A DNA stretch of 64,000 nt from Adineta steineri. Lineage: Eukaryota; Rotifera; Eurotatoria; Adinetida; Adinetidae. Position 1 is the first letter of the stretch; each line of letters begins with the position of its first letter. The translations under genes and the position numbers were made by a program. The stretch is taken from the NCBI GenBank assembly GCA_905250115.1, contig CAJNOI010000021.1, positions 244,758 through 308,757 of the forward strand, read 5' to 3'. Below are positions 12,329 through 24,769 of this stretch, piece after piece. A model generated the notes under the pieces. The model saw nothing but the letters and a program-made list of their open reading frames with translations. It did not search any database and was not told where the DNA came from.

Positions 12329-14507
12329 ATGTCCAATAACAGTTAGTTGAATTTTAAATTTAACTTATATAAAATAAAGACCTTTCTTTTATTTTAGCTG
12401 AAACTGTTTCTACAAATGATGATAAAACTGAAAATGAACCTAATAATATAAATACATCAACACCTATCCGTTTATTTGGACAATTTAAACAAAATGGATC
12501 AAGTTTCAGTAATTTTCGTCAATTATCTTCAAATGGAGATAATTCTCCATCACCATCAACAACAACGACGACCAGCTATTTTGCAAACACCGTTTCAAAA
12601 ATATCATCAGCAAACAATGGAGGATTTGGTTCATCATCAACATCCTTAGCTGCATCACTTGCTCCACTTAGTTCGAAGTATAAAATATATATAAAAGTTT
12701 TTAGTTATTTAATGATTTATTCTTTCTAGTAAACAACTATTTGGTGCAACAAATGATGCAAAATCAACTTTATTGGCAGAAAAAGAGGAGAAAGAAGAAG
12801 ATGATAATGATGATGATAAAGAAGATGATGATAATGATGAAGATGAAAATAATAAAACAACACCGTCATTATTTGAAACAGCTGCTGAATATGAAGCTAA
12901 ACGAGCATCAACACATCCAGCAGCTAATATTCAAGGTGATACATCAACCGGTGAAGAACATGAAGTAACAAAATTTCAGGTTTGAAAAATTTGAATTCTT
13001 ATTTTAAAAACAAATCTATTATTGAAATATATATGTATATATAGATGGCCGGAAAATTATATATGTATAGTCCTGAACAACAACAATTTGTTGAACGTGG
13101 CTATGGTATTTTGAAAATAAATGAATGTCATGATCCATCGGATTGGAATAAATTACAAGCACGATTGAGTCAGTTATTTATTTCAAATAGAATCACAAAG
13201 ATTAATGAGACACAAATTTTATATTCGAAATAATAGATTTTCAGTTTTTTGGTGATTTTTTCTTCATGATTATGTACGTGATACTTCAATAGATACGAAC
13301 ATTTTAGTGGATACAGATCGTAATTAGGAGTTGAAAAACAAATAGAACTGTAATCAATAGAAATAGCCAAACAGTACATTGAGAATATTAATAGTACAAT
13401 TCAAATCAGAATCTGAATTAATTTTATCTCTATGAAACGATGAACACTGTATAATTATATATAATATATTTATACGAATAAAGTTACAGTCATTCTACTA
13501 GTCTCATCTTGATTTCTATACTTTAGAATCAATAATTATTTGTTAGATATAACACTCTGATTTTAATTGACTCTACCAACTTTATGTTACTTCAATGCAT
13601 TAAAGTCAGCTGTTTCCTAAATGGTTCGATTCATAAATCGTTTTCCAGTGCAAATATACACGAATAAACGAAGACGCTAAATAGTCCGTAAAAACACATC
13701 ATAAAATGAACAACAATTAGATCAAAGGATGTTCTTTATAGTTTTAGTTCCCTTTTGATACGATCAGTTTGCAGTATACATATCTATAATAAATAAATGA
13801 AACTTTTACTTTCAGTTAAACTTAAAAAAACGATTTTTATTTTGTTTTTTAGTCATGAGACTTGACAAATCATTTCGTGTTATTCTCAATTCACCAATAT
13901 TTCCAAAAATGACTATTGAACGAGCAACAGATCGATCAGTACGATTTGGTGCACAAGATGAATCTCAATTACGAGTATTCATTATCAAAGTGAATTATTT
14001 TCATTAAAAAATACAAATTTTTCATTTTCTTTTTTTGAAATTATTTAGTCTTCAACAAATGAGTGTACTAATTTATGTAAAGAATTAGAATCACGTATAC
14101 AAATAATCGAACGACAACAAACTACACCGTCGTCATCATCAGCATCATCATCAAATGTCACTTCACCTGTATAACCTTCGAAATCTTATTATTTATAAAT
14201 ATTGTTCTTTTTAGATTAAAACAAATCTAAATACTTCTGATACCTCACCTACGGACAATTTATCCACTCGTATTCGTAAACGATCTCATTCAAGAAGTGA
14301 TTCTGATACATCAGATAATACAAATGATGTATCAAAAAAATCTAAGTATAAAATTATTTACAATAGACATTTTCTTTTTTTTTTAATTATTACTCTATTT
14401 GTTTTTTGTCTAGAATAATTGAACAATATCAAGATGATCATAAAAATACAAGCGACGAAGATTCTATAGAAAGTACTAAAGCAGGCGAACAAGAAACTGC
14501 TATTTAA
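12329..14507 (+). CDS. RANBP3: Ran-binding protein 3-like nuclear transport cofactor
   Basis: Eight exons join in frame: 12329-12341, 12398-12677, 12730-12979, 13045-13168, 13853-13989, 14049-14168, 14215-14345 and 14414-14507, giving 382 aa. The first exon is 13 nt and encodes 'MSNN'. After a Ser/Gly-rich stretch and a very acidic run (around 12785-12855) comes the Ran-binding domain: 'TGEEHEVTKFQ', 'GKLYMYSPEQQQFVERGYG', 'LDKSFRVILNSPIFPKM'. This order (acidic stretch, then 'TGEE-E', then RanBD) matches RanBP3, which assists CRM1/exportin-1-dependent nuclear export. The basic C-terminal stretch 'RIRKRSHSRSDS' is a likely nuclear localisation signal; in vertebrate RanBP3 the NLS is N-terminal. 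An unusually long intron (13169-13852, 684 nt) splits the RanBD. Confidence 0.9.
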
Positions 14508-15708
14508 AACCCTATCAATATTCTCTCATTTTCTTTCTTTTTTTTTTAAATAAAGAACTTACACAGTAATGCATATATGAATATATAAAATAAAAATCAT
14601 ATTTTCTTTCTTTATTCAAGGTAAACATTGATTTTCAATCATAATCTCATTATAGAAGTAATATTTTCGATTGATAATTATACTAATCTTAAAATACTGA
14701 GAATAATAATCATAACATTTGTTTTTATTATAATTGAAGTCGATCTCACTCTGCTATGGTTGATTCAAGGTTTCTTTTTTATATACAAATATGTTTGTGC
14801 TCCATGGGTGTATTCGATAGACTAGTATATCACATGATGCATTTATTGAGTTAATTGAATCTGTTTTTGTGTTATCATGTAACATATTGTGTTGTGCTTA
14901 ACCTATTTATTCTTGAGTTTTTTTATTCTAAAAAAACATTCATTTATATTATTTTCTACTTGAATTAATGACGATATGTGAAATAAGTAAATATATATTT
15001 GTCACAAATGCTTTAAAGAAAATAACTATACAATAGATGTAAATGAATTGTTCTATTGGTATTCATACAAAAACGATACTCCAGAGAAGCATAAAATGAG
15101 GTTTCCTTTTGACAATATCTATTATTCTATATTTAGTATGTGAATGTCATTATCATGGTTTTCCTCTTTCTGCCTGTTGGACACACGTGTATGTAGGCGT
15201 CTTTGCAATATCGTATTGCTGTCATATATGTGTTTATGCAATGAGTATATAAATATATATATAGAGAGAGAGAATTCGTCATCTTGTATGTATTCACAAC
15301 TGTTCTTCGCGCGGAAGAAATACGAACGTGTGCCATTGGATCGATTTGCAAGAGCATGTCTTTCTCTCTCTCTCTCACACTCTCGTCGTTTTTTGATGGA
15401 GTAGTAATTAGAAAGCATAGAGAGGAGAGCACAATGAATACAATCGGTCCGAAGAGAGATGACGATTCTTCATTTTTTTCTCTCCTCGTCGTATTCTTAC
15501 TTCGAACACATCAATTGTTCTGTTTTTCTGTTCTCTATCCTTTTCGTTGGGTGAGTTTCGATCATTTGTTTAGTAAAAGGACAAAGGAAAAGAGAGAGAG
15601 CGAAAGAGAGAGAGAGAATATGAGTGTTATTCTTTTTTTTTTCATTTCGTTTCATTCTTTATATGATTCGAACATACGAAGAACAAATTTTACTTTAGAA
15701 AGAACAAG
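14508..15708. other. Intergenic region with microsatellites upstream of the small heat shock gene
   Basis: Holds the RanBP3 3' end (AATAAA-like signal near 14550) and the likely promoter/5' leader of the downstream gene. The 15120-15700 part is richer in C and T than its surroundings and contains (TA)n/(GA)n near 15247-15273, a CT run at 15362-15376 and GA runs at about 15590-15618. Overlapping open frames here on both strands are attributable to these simple repeats; I see no convincing protein. Confidence 0.4.
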
Positions 15709-18700
15709 ATGTTGGTCACTTCTTCTCAGTCATCTACACAACGACCACTAGGTTTATCTGTAGAAGAATTATTTGCATTGGATCGTCAATATCGTCGTAT
15801 CGAACAGCAACAACAACATGTAGCACAATTACAAGCACAAGCACGTATAACATCATCGAATCTCAATCGTTTAGCTAGTCGATCACTTGATTTTGTTTCA
15901 TCACCATCATCAAATCCAGTAACTATTCTTCCATCACTTGAAATACATGGTCATGGATATAATAATCGATCACAACCTTCACCATCATCCGGTCTTAATT
16001 ACCCACGATCACATTCCATAGATCATCTCAGATATATACCTCCACCTCTACCACCACCTTCTCTTATAAAACATACTTATCCACAAAGATCTACAAAAAA
16101 TAATATTGGACATCAACATTATCAACCAAAGTATAAAACTTATTTACAAGTAATATTTTTCTAACTAAAAGGAAACTAATTGAATCTTGATGTTTTTCAG
16201 CAACCTATTACATCTAATAGTAATACATCATTAACAGGAAATAGTTTTATGTATGATTTATCTCCATCATCGATTGATTATTCTGATAATCGAGGTTCTT
16301 GTAAGCTTCGTCGACAACATCCAATTAAACGTGAATCATCACGTCGTATTGTTGTTCGACCTCTTGTTCATCGACGACGTGAACCATCACTAAGTTCATC
16401 ATGTGAATCATTAGATGAAACACGTTCATATAGTTATCATCCTAGAATCGAATCAAATATGTCACATTCATCAGTATTATTGGCACCTTCAAATTCATTC
16501 GTAGAAAGTACAACCGAGGATTTTTCACCAAAAAAAATTAATAAAATTATTCATAATCAAATAAATAATGAGACATCATCTGATGATAATGAAACAAATC
16601 TATATGAAATGCGTATACCAATTGGTAAAACATATGATACATCAGATATCAGTGTACAATTAGAAGGACCAAAAATTTTAATACATTGTCATACAATTGA
16701 ACCAACAGATAAACGTGGACATTATAGTAAACATGAATTAAAAACTGAATTATTTGTACCAGATGTTGTTGATGATGAAACAATTGTTGCTTATTTAACA
16801 GAAGATGGAGAATTAATTGTTGAAGGAAAATATCATTTATGGGCATGGCAAGAAATTAAAAAGAAGAGACATATTGAACAAAAAGAAATGAATATTTCTC
16901 CATCTTCAGTTAATCCAAAATTAACATCAACAAAAAATGATTCAGGAGGTAACAATTTCATAGAAAAGAAAAATTAAGTTTTCAATAAAATTAGTTAAGA
17001 AAAACTGAAAATATAAATAAGCATAGTATTTTATCTATTAAAAGAGATTAATATATTTAAATCATTCTAATCAATCTTCTGCATAGAAATCGTTTCTTTT
17101 TTTATATTTAAAAACATATTTTCAGTATAGGTCAATTTTTTGACATATCAAATCATGACGTAATAGTGGTAAATTTTTAATTACCATTAAAAGTAGTAGA
17201 ACTAACTATTTTGCAATAGATCAATGCATGTAATACTTTCACAGAATATTAGAATCATACAGCGTTTAGCTTTATAGATGAATCTGAACAATAAATGGTA
17301 TTTTTACAGATTATTAAACTATAGAAAAATATTTTTTGAACTTAAAAAGTGAATCTCTATCGATTCTATTTTTAGTGTATTTAATATACTTCTTAGATAA
17401 ATTTTCACTGAATAAATTATTATTTATTCTCATACTAAACTCGAATTTTATTCGATTTTTTTTGTTAGCATAATATTTTATATAAAGTTAATTAATTAAT
17501 CTTAATGTCGATCAGCATCCTTTCACAGATCAATAAAACTGATAATGATTATTATTCTACTCTATTAATATTTAATCGACAACGGGTATAAAATATTGAC
17601 CGAAATAATAAAGAGAATCTGATGATCGTTGTTTATCAAGTTTTAATTGATTCTATGAATATTCTCGTGTACTTTCTACTATTACAGAAAGAGTTGTCCT
17701 CATTTTACACATAGGTGAAAATGTCAGTCTCGAATTTCGTTTCTAGAAATTTGACAACTCTGCCAAAGATGTTTCTGTTTCTTTGGGAACAGAAACCCTA
17801 ACATTTCTATTCAAAGTTCTCATCGTCATTCTCTTACTAAATAAATACTATTGAAAATTGCCTTGAAAAGATCTATAAACAATCGTCTATTTTTTACCCT
17901 GAATCCATTTAAATCCGATATCGATGTGTTGAATAAACAAGCAAGTAGTAACTTGAAATAATCTTCTATGTCTCGTTTGTTATTCTTGTATGTTTGCTCA
18001 CATTCGAGTGTCTTTTCAGCACTATTCAGTCCACTCAAATCAATTGTTGATTGGGTCAGTAAGAATTTTATTCTTTTTAAATATCATCTTTTATCAAGCA
18101 TGGTGTGTGTGTATACTTGTTTTATTTTTCAGCATGGTGTGGATTTTCTTTTCTTTTTATTAATATTCCTTTCATAATTCGATTTTTTGCATATAGGTTT
18201 GGAACAAGAGGGAATGATTAATTCATATGCATCAATCAATAATCGACCACTACATAATACTTTACATCGAATTGAACAGCTAGAAAATAATCGAACTGTA
18301 ATACATGTTGGTGAGTTAACACCATCTCAACAACATTCCGATACAAAAAGTGTAAGTGACATTATAAATCGTTTTAATACATTGAATAAAAGTTCACTAT
18401 TGAATATGTACGATGGACAATATTCATTTACTAGTGATAATCCACCTATACTTATTTATCATCTTCGTTTATCATTTGAAACATTGATGGATGAAGTACG
18501 TGTACAATCTGATCCAAAATTAAATATATTAAAAATTTTTATCGAACAACAAGAGAAAAATCTATATGAAGAACAATCAGAAAATAAAATAATTATACGA
18601 TCGACATCACGTATATGTCGTTTACCACGAGATCATACATATGATTATACTCGTTTACGTGTGAATTTTCTGAAAGATAATTTCATTCGTATTGAAATAC

Positions 18701-18714
18701 CTACAATAAATTGA
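15709..18714 (+). CDS. Small heat shock / alpha-crystallin-domain protein, possibly with two Hsp20-like domains
   Basis: Model: 15709-16149, 16201-16948 and 18197-18714 (568 aa). The first junction is phase 0 across a 51-nt intron. The N-terminus ('GLSVEELFALDRQYRRIEQ') is followed by a long Ser/Pro/Arg-rich region. Residues of about 285-360 form an alpha-crystallin-like domain: 'YDTSDISVQLEGPKILIHCH', 'KHELKTELFVPDVVDDETIV', 'AYLTEDGELIVEGKYHLW'. The last exon has a second, weaker Hsp20-like pattern: 'YHLRLSFETLMDEVRVQSDP', then 'CRLPRDHTYDYTRLRVNFLK' and 'DNFIRIEIP'. Small heat shock proteins are ATP-independent holdases. The last intron would be 1248 nt, far longer than most here. Its phase fits (GG|T), but exon 2 could instead end at the TAA at 16975-16977 and the last exon could belong to a separate gene. 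Domain 1 is well supported; the fusion is inference. Confidence 0.65.
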
Positions 18715-20847
18715 ATATATATATATTAATTATTTGATTTCATATGATACCGGTGATTGTTTCACACATTTTCTCTCTCTATCTCTTTCTTATTCTTGCG
18801 TTTTAAATATACTCATATTTATATATATATACATATATATTGTATGTTTTGTGTTTTTATAAATGTATAGTAATCGTTTTCGACCAAGTGTGATATATTA
18901 TTCTTAGTATTTGATTTGAAATTATTGTTCATATAAGAAAATATTAGAAATTATAAATAAAAAGAACCTTTATGATCAAATAAATGAATGTTTATTAAAT
19001 TTCGTTTCTTTTTAATTATCTATAAAACTTATCATTGAATCCCATGATAGGAATATTCAAGAAGTGGTTTTAAAAAGTATACAAGACAACAAGATTAAAA
19101 TTACAGTTTGAGAGAGAACTATAATTTACAAGTTGGATAATATTATGCTAAATCTATTTGTTCAAAAGTTAATTGTAGTTCATCAAAGTTTAATAGTCGA
19201 AACAAAATGGCATTTATTATTGTTTAATAATCAGTTCACTAGTATCTATATCAATGTTAGTAATAATGATAATTTACAATAGCATATCGAGTAATACTAT
19301 TATTATATAATTTAAGTTTTGAACAAAAATCAAATAAATGATTGAGTCAAAAATGTTGATAAACATAAACAAAGAGCAACAACAATTATTAATATGATTA
19401 TAAGTATAATATCATACTATGTCAAATATTCAGAATAAATTTAAAAAGTTTAATTTGAAAAATACATATTTTTTTGATTAATTACATAGAAGCTATATAA
19501 CTTTTTATGCTCGTCATAAACAAACAAATATTAAAATAACATCTATGACATCGCAAAATCTCGACAATATATATATAGTCGATAAGAAAAGAAAGTAGTA
19601 TCTTGACAAATTCTATAACAAAAAATGTTTACTTTATTTGTCGAGAAGATTTTCATATGTTTGAGATAAATATAAATAAAAGTATTTTTTTGAAATATAT
19701 AGTCATCTCTAACTAATAAAACTGTTGGTTTGTTCTTCATAATGCATGTAATTAAAATAATCTTTTAAAAATTTTCAGACCAGTCATCTATCATAATAGG
19801 TAGTGCATCGATATTTTTGCAGGGCGTACGCGTGATCGTATTTGTTCACTTTGCCTACTCATATGCATTGTGCCAGTCCTGTGCATACTATCACCTAATA
19901 TCTACCGATATTATTTCATTATTTCAAATAAACTAAGTTATTTAAATTTTTTAACTGAATAATTCCTACAAAACATAAAACATCTACAAGAGTTACATAA
20001 AAACCCAAGTAGATGATTCCTGAAGCAGTACTCCATGAATAGCCCACCAAAATCCTCAGGAAACTCACCGTTTTCGACAGGAATACTATTTCCATGAAGC
20101 CTCCGGAATATGACGGAATCGGCTGTTTCCGTGCCGAATTGTTCGACCTGGGAATAGCAAACACATGCATCATATGTTGACAGTCCCATTTAGTCCGACT
20201 TTACAATGCATATATCGATATGTATACTGCCATTAATTATCATCTATTGCAGAATAAGATAACAATTTTTCAATAATTTTACTGTTGTCAACTAGTAATT
20301 CAAATATATTTTACATATTTTTATTAGTAATTCCTACAGTTGATATAATATCATATAAATCCATCTGATAAGATTCTTAAGCAACATTAAGATAAACGTT
20401 TGTCATGGAACAGCTCACATATTTCTGTCTACCTACAACCTTGAGGTTTTTTATTGTTATTTTATATGAAACTAAGACTTTGTGTAATTATTTTAATTTT
20501 AATACAAATGAGAAAATTTTCGATATTGAGCGACCATTTTTAATCTAAAGTTGCATTTCAAACTGGAGCAATAAAATAATATATAAGTAAATTAGTATTA
20601 TGGTTTGATGTCAAATAAACAATTTTACAACAAAATTTATGTATAATAACAACGTATATGATAATTATGATTACAATGTTTGAATGTTGTGGATAATAAG
20701 AAAAAATATATCTGTTCTTTGTTTTCGTATTGTTTTGTAATATCTCTATAGGGTGAAAATAATCATTTAAGGTCGAAAATTTCTATAATTGTATTAAAAT
20801 TAAAATAGTTACAGAAAATCTTACTTTCATTTAGAATACTTTATAAA
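18715..20847. other. Gene-poor stretch with one GC-richer fragment
   Basis: Mostly AT-rich with no exon that I can support. A segment at about 19790-20215 has distinctly higher GC. On the minus strand it carries an open frame, about 19938-20189, with protein-like composition ('VEQFGTETADSVIFRRLHG'). It has no intron or start context that makes a gene, so I treat it as a possible fragment of a broken or mobile gene. Confidence 0.3.
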
Positions 20848-21151
20848 GGACATTTTGAAGGAAGAAGTGAACACGAAAAGTATTTTTTATTTAAACTGCT
20901 AGATAGTTATTAATCAAACTATTGAGTATCGCTACATACTAATAGGCGATGAGAAGAAACCATACATTGATGAAGTATGTAATTACTTTCAAAAAAAAAT
21001 TATCTAGGACGTATTGAAGAATGAAATGAATATGGAAAATACTGTTTTATTAACGTATTAAATAGTTATTGATCAAACTATTGCGCATTGATACGCACTG
21101 ACAAACGGAGACAAGAGACTATGGATTGATGAAGGACGTAATTAGTATCAA
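20848..21151. repeat. Degenerate tandem duplication, about 159-bp period, two copies
   Basis: Copy 1 at about 20848-20990 and copy 2 at about 21007-21151 share a long ordered series of blocks: 'ggac-tattgaag', 'tagatagttatt-atcaaac', 'tattg-g-at-g-tac', 'gagaagaaacc/gacaagagac', 'attgatgaag' and 'gtaatta'. Similarity is roughly 70-75% by eye with small indels. No coding sense is apparent. It could be an old local duplication or two units of a longer dispersed repeat. Confidence 0.6.
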
Positions 21152-22881
21152 CAGATATTTTGAATACAGAAATGCATTCGTTTAGGTGAAGAGAAAGAAA
21201 AAGAAAAAAAAGAAAGTGATTACTTATCTTTGTTTGATCGACAGATACTAAATGAGTATGGATATGAAATAAATTAGTGTTTGTTTATATGTTGTGATCA
21301 AAAAGCATTGAGTTTCGACGCACATGTTTCCTATACTGTTATGTGATGATTAGTTATACTATCGAAAAATAATATGAAAGGGATTTTTGTTTTAAAATAT
21401 GAAAAAAGAATTGAAAATCATTAGGATGTCCAATTTGAATATGAATTGCTATTAACTCACCATAAAATATGTTTTATAATGAAAAAATTGGATAATCAAA
21501 TGAGGAGTTAAGTATCCGCATGAAGGTTCTTAATGTCATATAAATAAGACTAGACTATAAAAAGATGGTTGGATTGAACTTCGCATATTAATTTATTTTA
21601 AGTGTGAATGTCTTATTTCGAAAAAATTGAAGTTATCGTTTACATAATAGTTTGATTATTATTATTTTTCTGATAAATTATTGATAAGTATTTATTTCTT
21701 TAAATATTATTTAATACACGATAAAAATCGTTACATGTTCTGTATTATGAAGAAACCGATCCGAAAAAATAGAACTATCATATATAAACAATGAATTAGC
21801 AGTTAAGCCGTTTGTAGCATTGTAGTATTTTAGCAATATGAGTATATTTATCTTGCGAAAGAATTTGTTACAATAGATTTCTTTTCGTATTGTACTGACG
21901 ACTATTTCATAAAAACTTCATATGATCGAAGATTGATTCACAAAAAATATTCGAAGCTGGCATAGAAATAACAAATTGTATTAGTTTTCACAACTGAAGT
22001 ACGTTTATAATTGTATCGTATATTTTGATGTTTACAGTGTTTCTTGGAATCTCTAACAGTTTAGTCTTCATTGATTACAATCAGAACCAACTTAAATATC
22101 AGATCCAGAATACAAATTATTTTCATTATGTGCCGTTGTCTCATCTTGTTTCGATAGAAGTATCAGGAAAAATGCCATTTCTTCTTCTTAAATACCACAT
22201 TTGATCATGGTACCAGAATGTTTTTGTTTTGTTTGTTATGACTTTGATTCATAATTTTGTCGAAATTCCACTTGAGAAAGTGCTTAAAGACTTTAAGAAA
22301 ACCAACTCTTGGTACCAGAAGATTTTTTTAGCAAAGAGAGCAGTCCAAAAACCACAATTCTCGTGGCAGTCATGAATGTAATGTAATGTAAGGCCACAGA
22401 GCAAAAACGTGACTATTCAGTCGTAGTTTCATACAGAAAAGAAAAAAAGAAAAAAAGAAAAATGAAAACGAACAGAACACAAAAGCAAAATACAAAAAAA
22501 AGGAGAGAACGATTGAAAAGAGTCTACAGTATATAATCAGTTAGGTATGACTGATATTTTCACGTTCGACTAGATACAGTTTAAATACAACAGGAAAGAG
22601 TAAGTCACATTTTTATCACAAATTATCGATTGTGAGAGCAGAGCAAAGAAAATTTTCAAATTATAAATACTTGCCGAAAAATGGGGACAGCTTCTATCAT
22701 ATTTCAATGCATATATATAAATTTTATACTATAGAAATATTTGACGAGTATCTGTTTGAATAAATGGATGTATGTATAGATGAGAGCGTAGGTGTATGTT
22801 TGTGCAAGAAAGTTATAGTAACTACACTTACACCCTTCTATCTTTATTGTCTTAACTCTAGTTCATGATTTTTTTTACAGC
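21152..22881. other. Intergenic, probable 5' region of the glycosyltransferase gene
   Basis: AT-rich with no supported exon. Immediately before the ATG at 22882 there is a pyrimidine-rich tract ending in CAG (22866-22880), which looks like a splice acceptor. The glycosyltransferase mRNA may therefore have an upstream non-coding exon or be trans-spliced. Confidence 0.4.
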
Positions 22882-24360
22882 ATGCAATTAAATCGTGTCA
22901 CTTTTATGTTGTCTATGGTTTCGATCATTATAGTGTCAGCTATGGTTTGGTTCTATTTTAATCCGAGAAAAGGATTTCTAAATAATTATCAAATCCTAAT
23001 AGATGACACAAAAACCTCAATATCCTCGAGTCACGAAGATCTGTGGTACTTGAAAAATTTACCAGAATCAAAGGAAACTTTCAATGAGATTCTTCGCATC
23101 GAATCTCAGATCTTCTTTTCTCGCCGCATGTATCACTGCCCTCTACATGCACTAGCCACTGGAATGCCATTAATTCCTAAGTGGTTTCAATTGAAAATGA
23201 AAAAATTTGATTTAATTGAGGAAAAGATTTATAACAATCATAAAACGATGAAAAAATCAACATCAACTAATTTTTCAGAACTGGATTGGAATCAAGAGAA
23301 TTTACTGCCTGGAAACGATATAAAGATTGGATATTATATCATTGTTAATTCAATAGAAGACTTATGGCGAGTGAAAAAATTAATTTACGCCATTTTTGTT
23401 CCAGAACATACCATCATTGTGGTGCATTGTGACCTCCGAATACGTACTTCGAGCGAAGTTTTAGAATTCAAACAGTGGCTGATTAGGGAAGGGTTTCTAT
23501 ATCCATATGTCTGGTTAATTGACACTGAAGAATCACTCATTGGTCGTTATGGATCAATATCAGTTGTTTACATCGAACTGTTGTGCCTTTATACTTTGCT
23601 TGTTTCTCCATTTGGTCACGCCATAGATTCTTTCATCAGCATGACACCTAATGACTTTCCGATCAAATCTAGAAAAGCAATATTGAACCGACTATTTGTT
23701 TATCAAAAATACTCAATGTATAATACTGGTCCGGTATGTCCAGGTCAATTTTGTACGCGTCTTGAAAACTTTTATTGTTATGACAATGGTGTGAGTCCTC
23801 GAAGAGACGAACCAGAGCCAGTCCCACTCGACACTTTACTACATATCAATTTTACAAACGATTTTCTATCAAATAACAGATTGACTACAACAGAAAAACA
23901 TGTACTTCGCGTTGGAGCAGGGTGGACGATATTATCGCTTGAATCTGTTTTTCATATGTTTCATACAATCAATAGAAATTTATTATATTATTGGCTTATA
24001 TACTATCACAGTGCCTTTTCTCCGGATGAATTCTTTTTTCAGACATTTTTCTATCTTTTGACAAGGCCATTCAATAACAACCAACATCTCAAGTTTTATC
24101 ATAATGCACTCAAGTACTCATCAATAAATGGATCACTGCATCTTTGGGATGCCTTGGGTTACTTGGATGACTTCGCAAATCAGTGGAGATATATACACTG
24201 GCGTGGAGAGCTAAGTCCCAGTATACTCGACCAAGACATTGTTCGTATGAAAAAATCTTCTGCACTCTATGCGAGAAAATTCGACAATATGGAATTGTTT
24301 AAACAGTGGACTGTTGAAACAGGACTGTATAGTGACTTACGACCTTATGAGAAGTACTAA
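22882..24360 (+). CDS. Core-2/I-branching beta-1,6-N-acetylglucosaminyltransferase-like type II membrane enzyme
   Basis: A single exon encodes 492 aa. Residues about 6-26 ('VTFMLSMVSIIIVSAMVWFY') form a signal anchor after a short cytoplasmic tail, the type II layout of Golgi glycosyltransferases. The luminal domain has features of the GT14 'Branch' family: an early 'IGYYIIVNSIEDLWRVKKLI', the core stretch 'SFISMTPNDFPIKS', then 'VGAGWTILSLESVFHMF' and 'SAFSPDEFFFQT' (compare the family's SG-W--LS and SPDE--W/F-T), and a late 'RYIHWRGELSPS'. The family transfers GlcNAc (or xylose) from a UDP-sugar to O-glycans or proteoglycan cores. The substrate cannot be told from sequence. The gene is intronless, and its codon use is more varied than that of neighbouring genes, suggesting a different history (retrocopy or lineage-expanded family). 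Confidence 0.85.
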   Translation: MQLNRVTFMLSMVSIIIVSAMVWFYFNPRKGFLNNYQILIDDTKTSISSSHEDLWYLKNLPESKETFNEILRIESQIFFSRRMYHCPLHALATGMPLIPKWFQLKMKKFDLIEEKIYNNHKTMKKSTSTNFSELDWNQENLLPGNDIKIGYYIIVNSIEDLWRVKKLIYAIFVPEHTIIVVHCDLRIRTSSEVLEFKQWLIREGFLYPYVWLIDTEESLIGRYGSISVVYIELLCLYTLLVSPFGHAIDSFISMTPNDFPIKSRKAILNRLFVYQKYSMYNTGPVCPGQFCTRLENFYCYDNGVSPRRDEPEPVPLDTLLHINFTNDFLSNNRLTTTEKHVLRVGAGWTILSLESVFHMFHTINRNLLYYWLIYYHSAFSPDEFFFQTFFYLLTRPFNNNQHLKFYHNALKYSSINGSLHLWDALGYLDDFANQWRYIHWRGELSPSILDQDIVRMKKSSALYARKFDNMELFKQWTVETGLYSDLRPYEKY

Positions 24361-24696
24361 TATCAGAATATATCTTTGAGATGTCGTAAAATTACTCTGT
24401 TTTTATTATAAATCTATATATGATTCAATAAATAGAGTTATATCAACTAATTCTTGATTTTTTTTTCTCTTTATTTGATTTAGGCAATAAATAATTGTTT
24501 TTATAAATTTCATAGTGAAAAATTAGTTATTTATTCTCGATAACTTTTGTAAATCTTCTAGGAATGATTTATTTTAATTCATTACAGTTTTAGGTTGTCG
24601 AAATCATTTACATCAACGTATATCTGTAGGCGGCGCTATTTAATGAAAAAAAAAGGTATACTATTTGCGTTTTAAAAGTTGAATAATTGCTCAGCC
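24361..24696. other. 3' flank of the glycosyltransferase gene
   Basis: Contains an AATAAA at 24427-24432, a plausible polyadenylation signal for the upstream gene, then AT-rich sequence leading to the tRNA. Nothing else seen. Confidence 0.4.
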
Positions 24697-24769
24697 GCCT
24701 TGGTGGCTCAGTCGGTAGAGCGTCAGTCTCATAATCTGAAGGTCGTGAGTTCGATCCTCACCCGGGGCA
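24697..24769 (+). tRNA. tRNA-Met (CAT), elongator type
   Basis: A 73-nt cloverleaf can be folded by hand. The acceptor GCCTTGG pairs with CCGGGGC (two G-T wobbles), the D-stem is GCTC/GAGC, the anticodon loop is CTCATAA with anticodon CAT, and the T-arm is GTGAG-TTCGATC-CTCAC; the discriminator is A. There is no intron. It is not the initiator form, which starts with AGC and lacks this acceptor stem. Confidence 0.95.

Noticed and set aside
15122..15751. Several overlapping open frames on both strands upstream of the small heat shock gene
   Set aside because: They are produced by CT/GA and TA simple repeats, give low-complexity proteins and have no family resemblance.
17826..18177. Open frames inside the long intron of the small heat shock gene, considered as extra exons
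   Set aside because: No phase-compatible donor/acceptor pairs with the flanking exons and no Hsp20 features.
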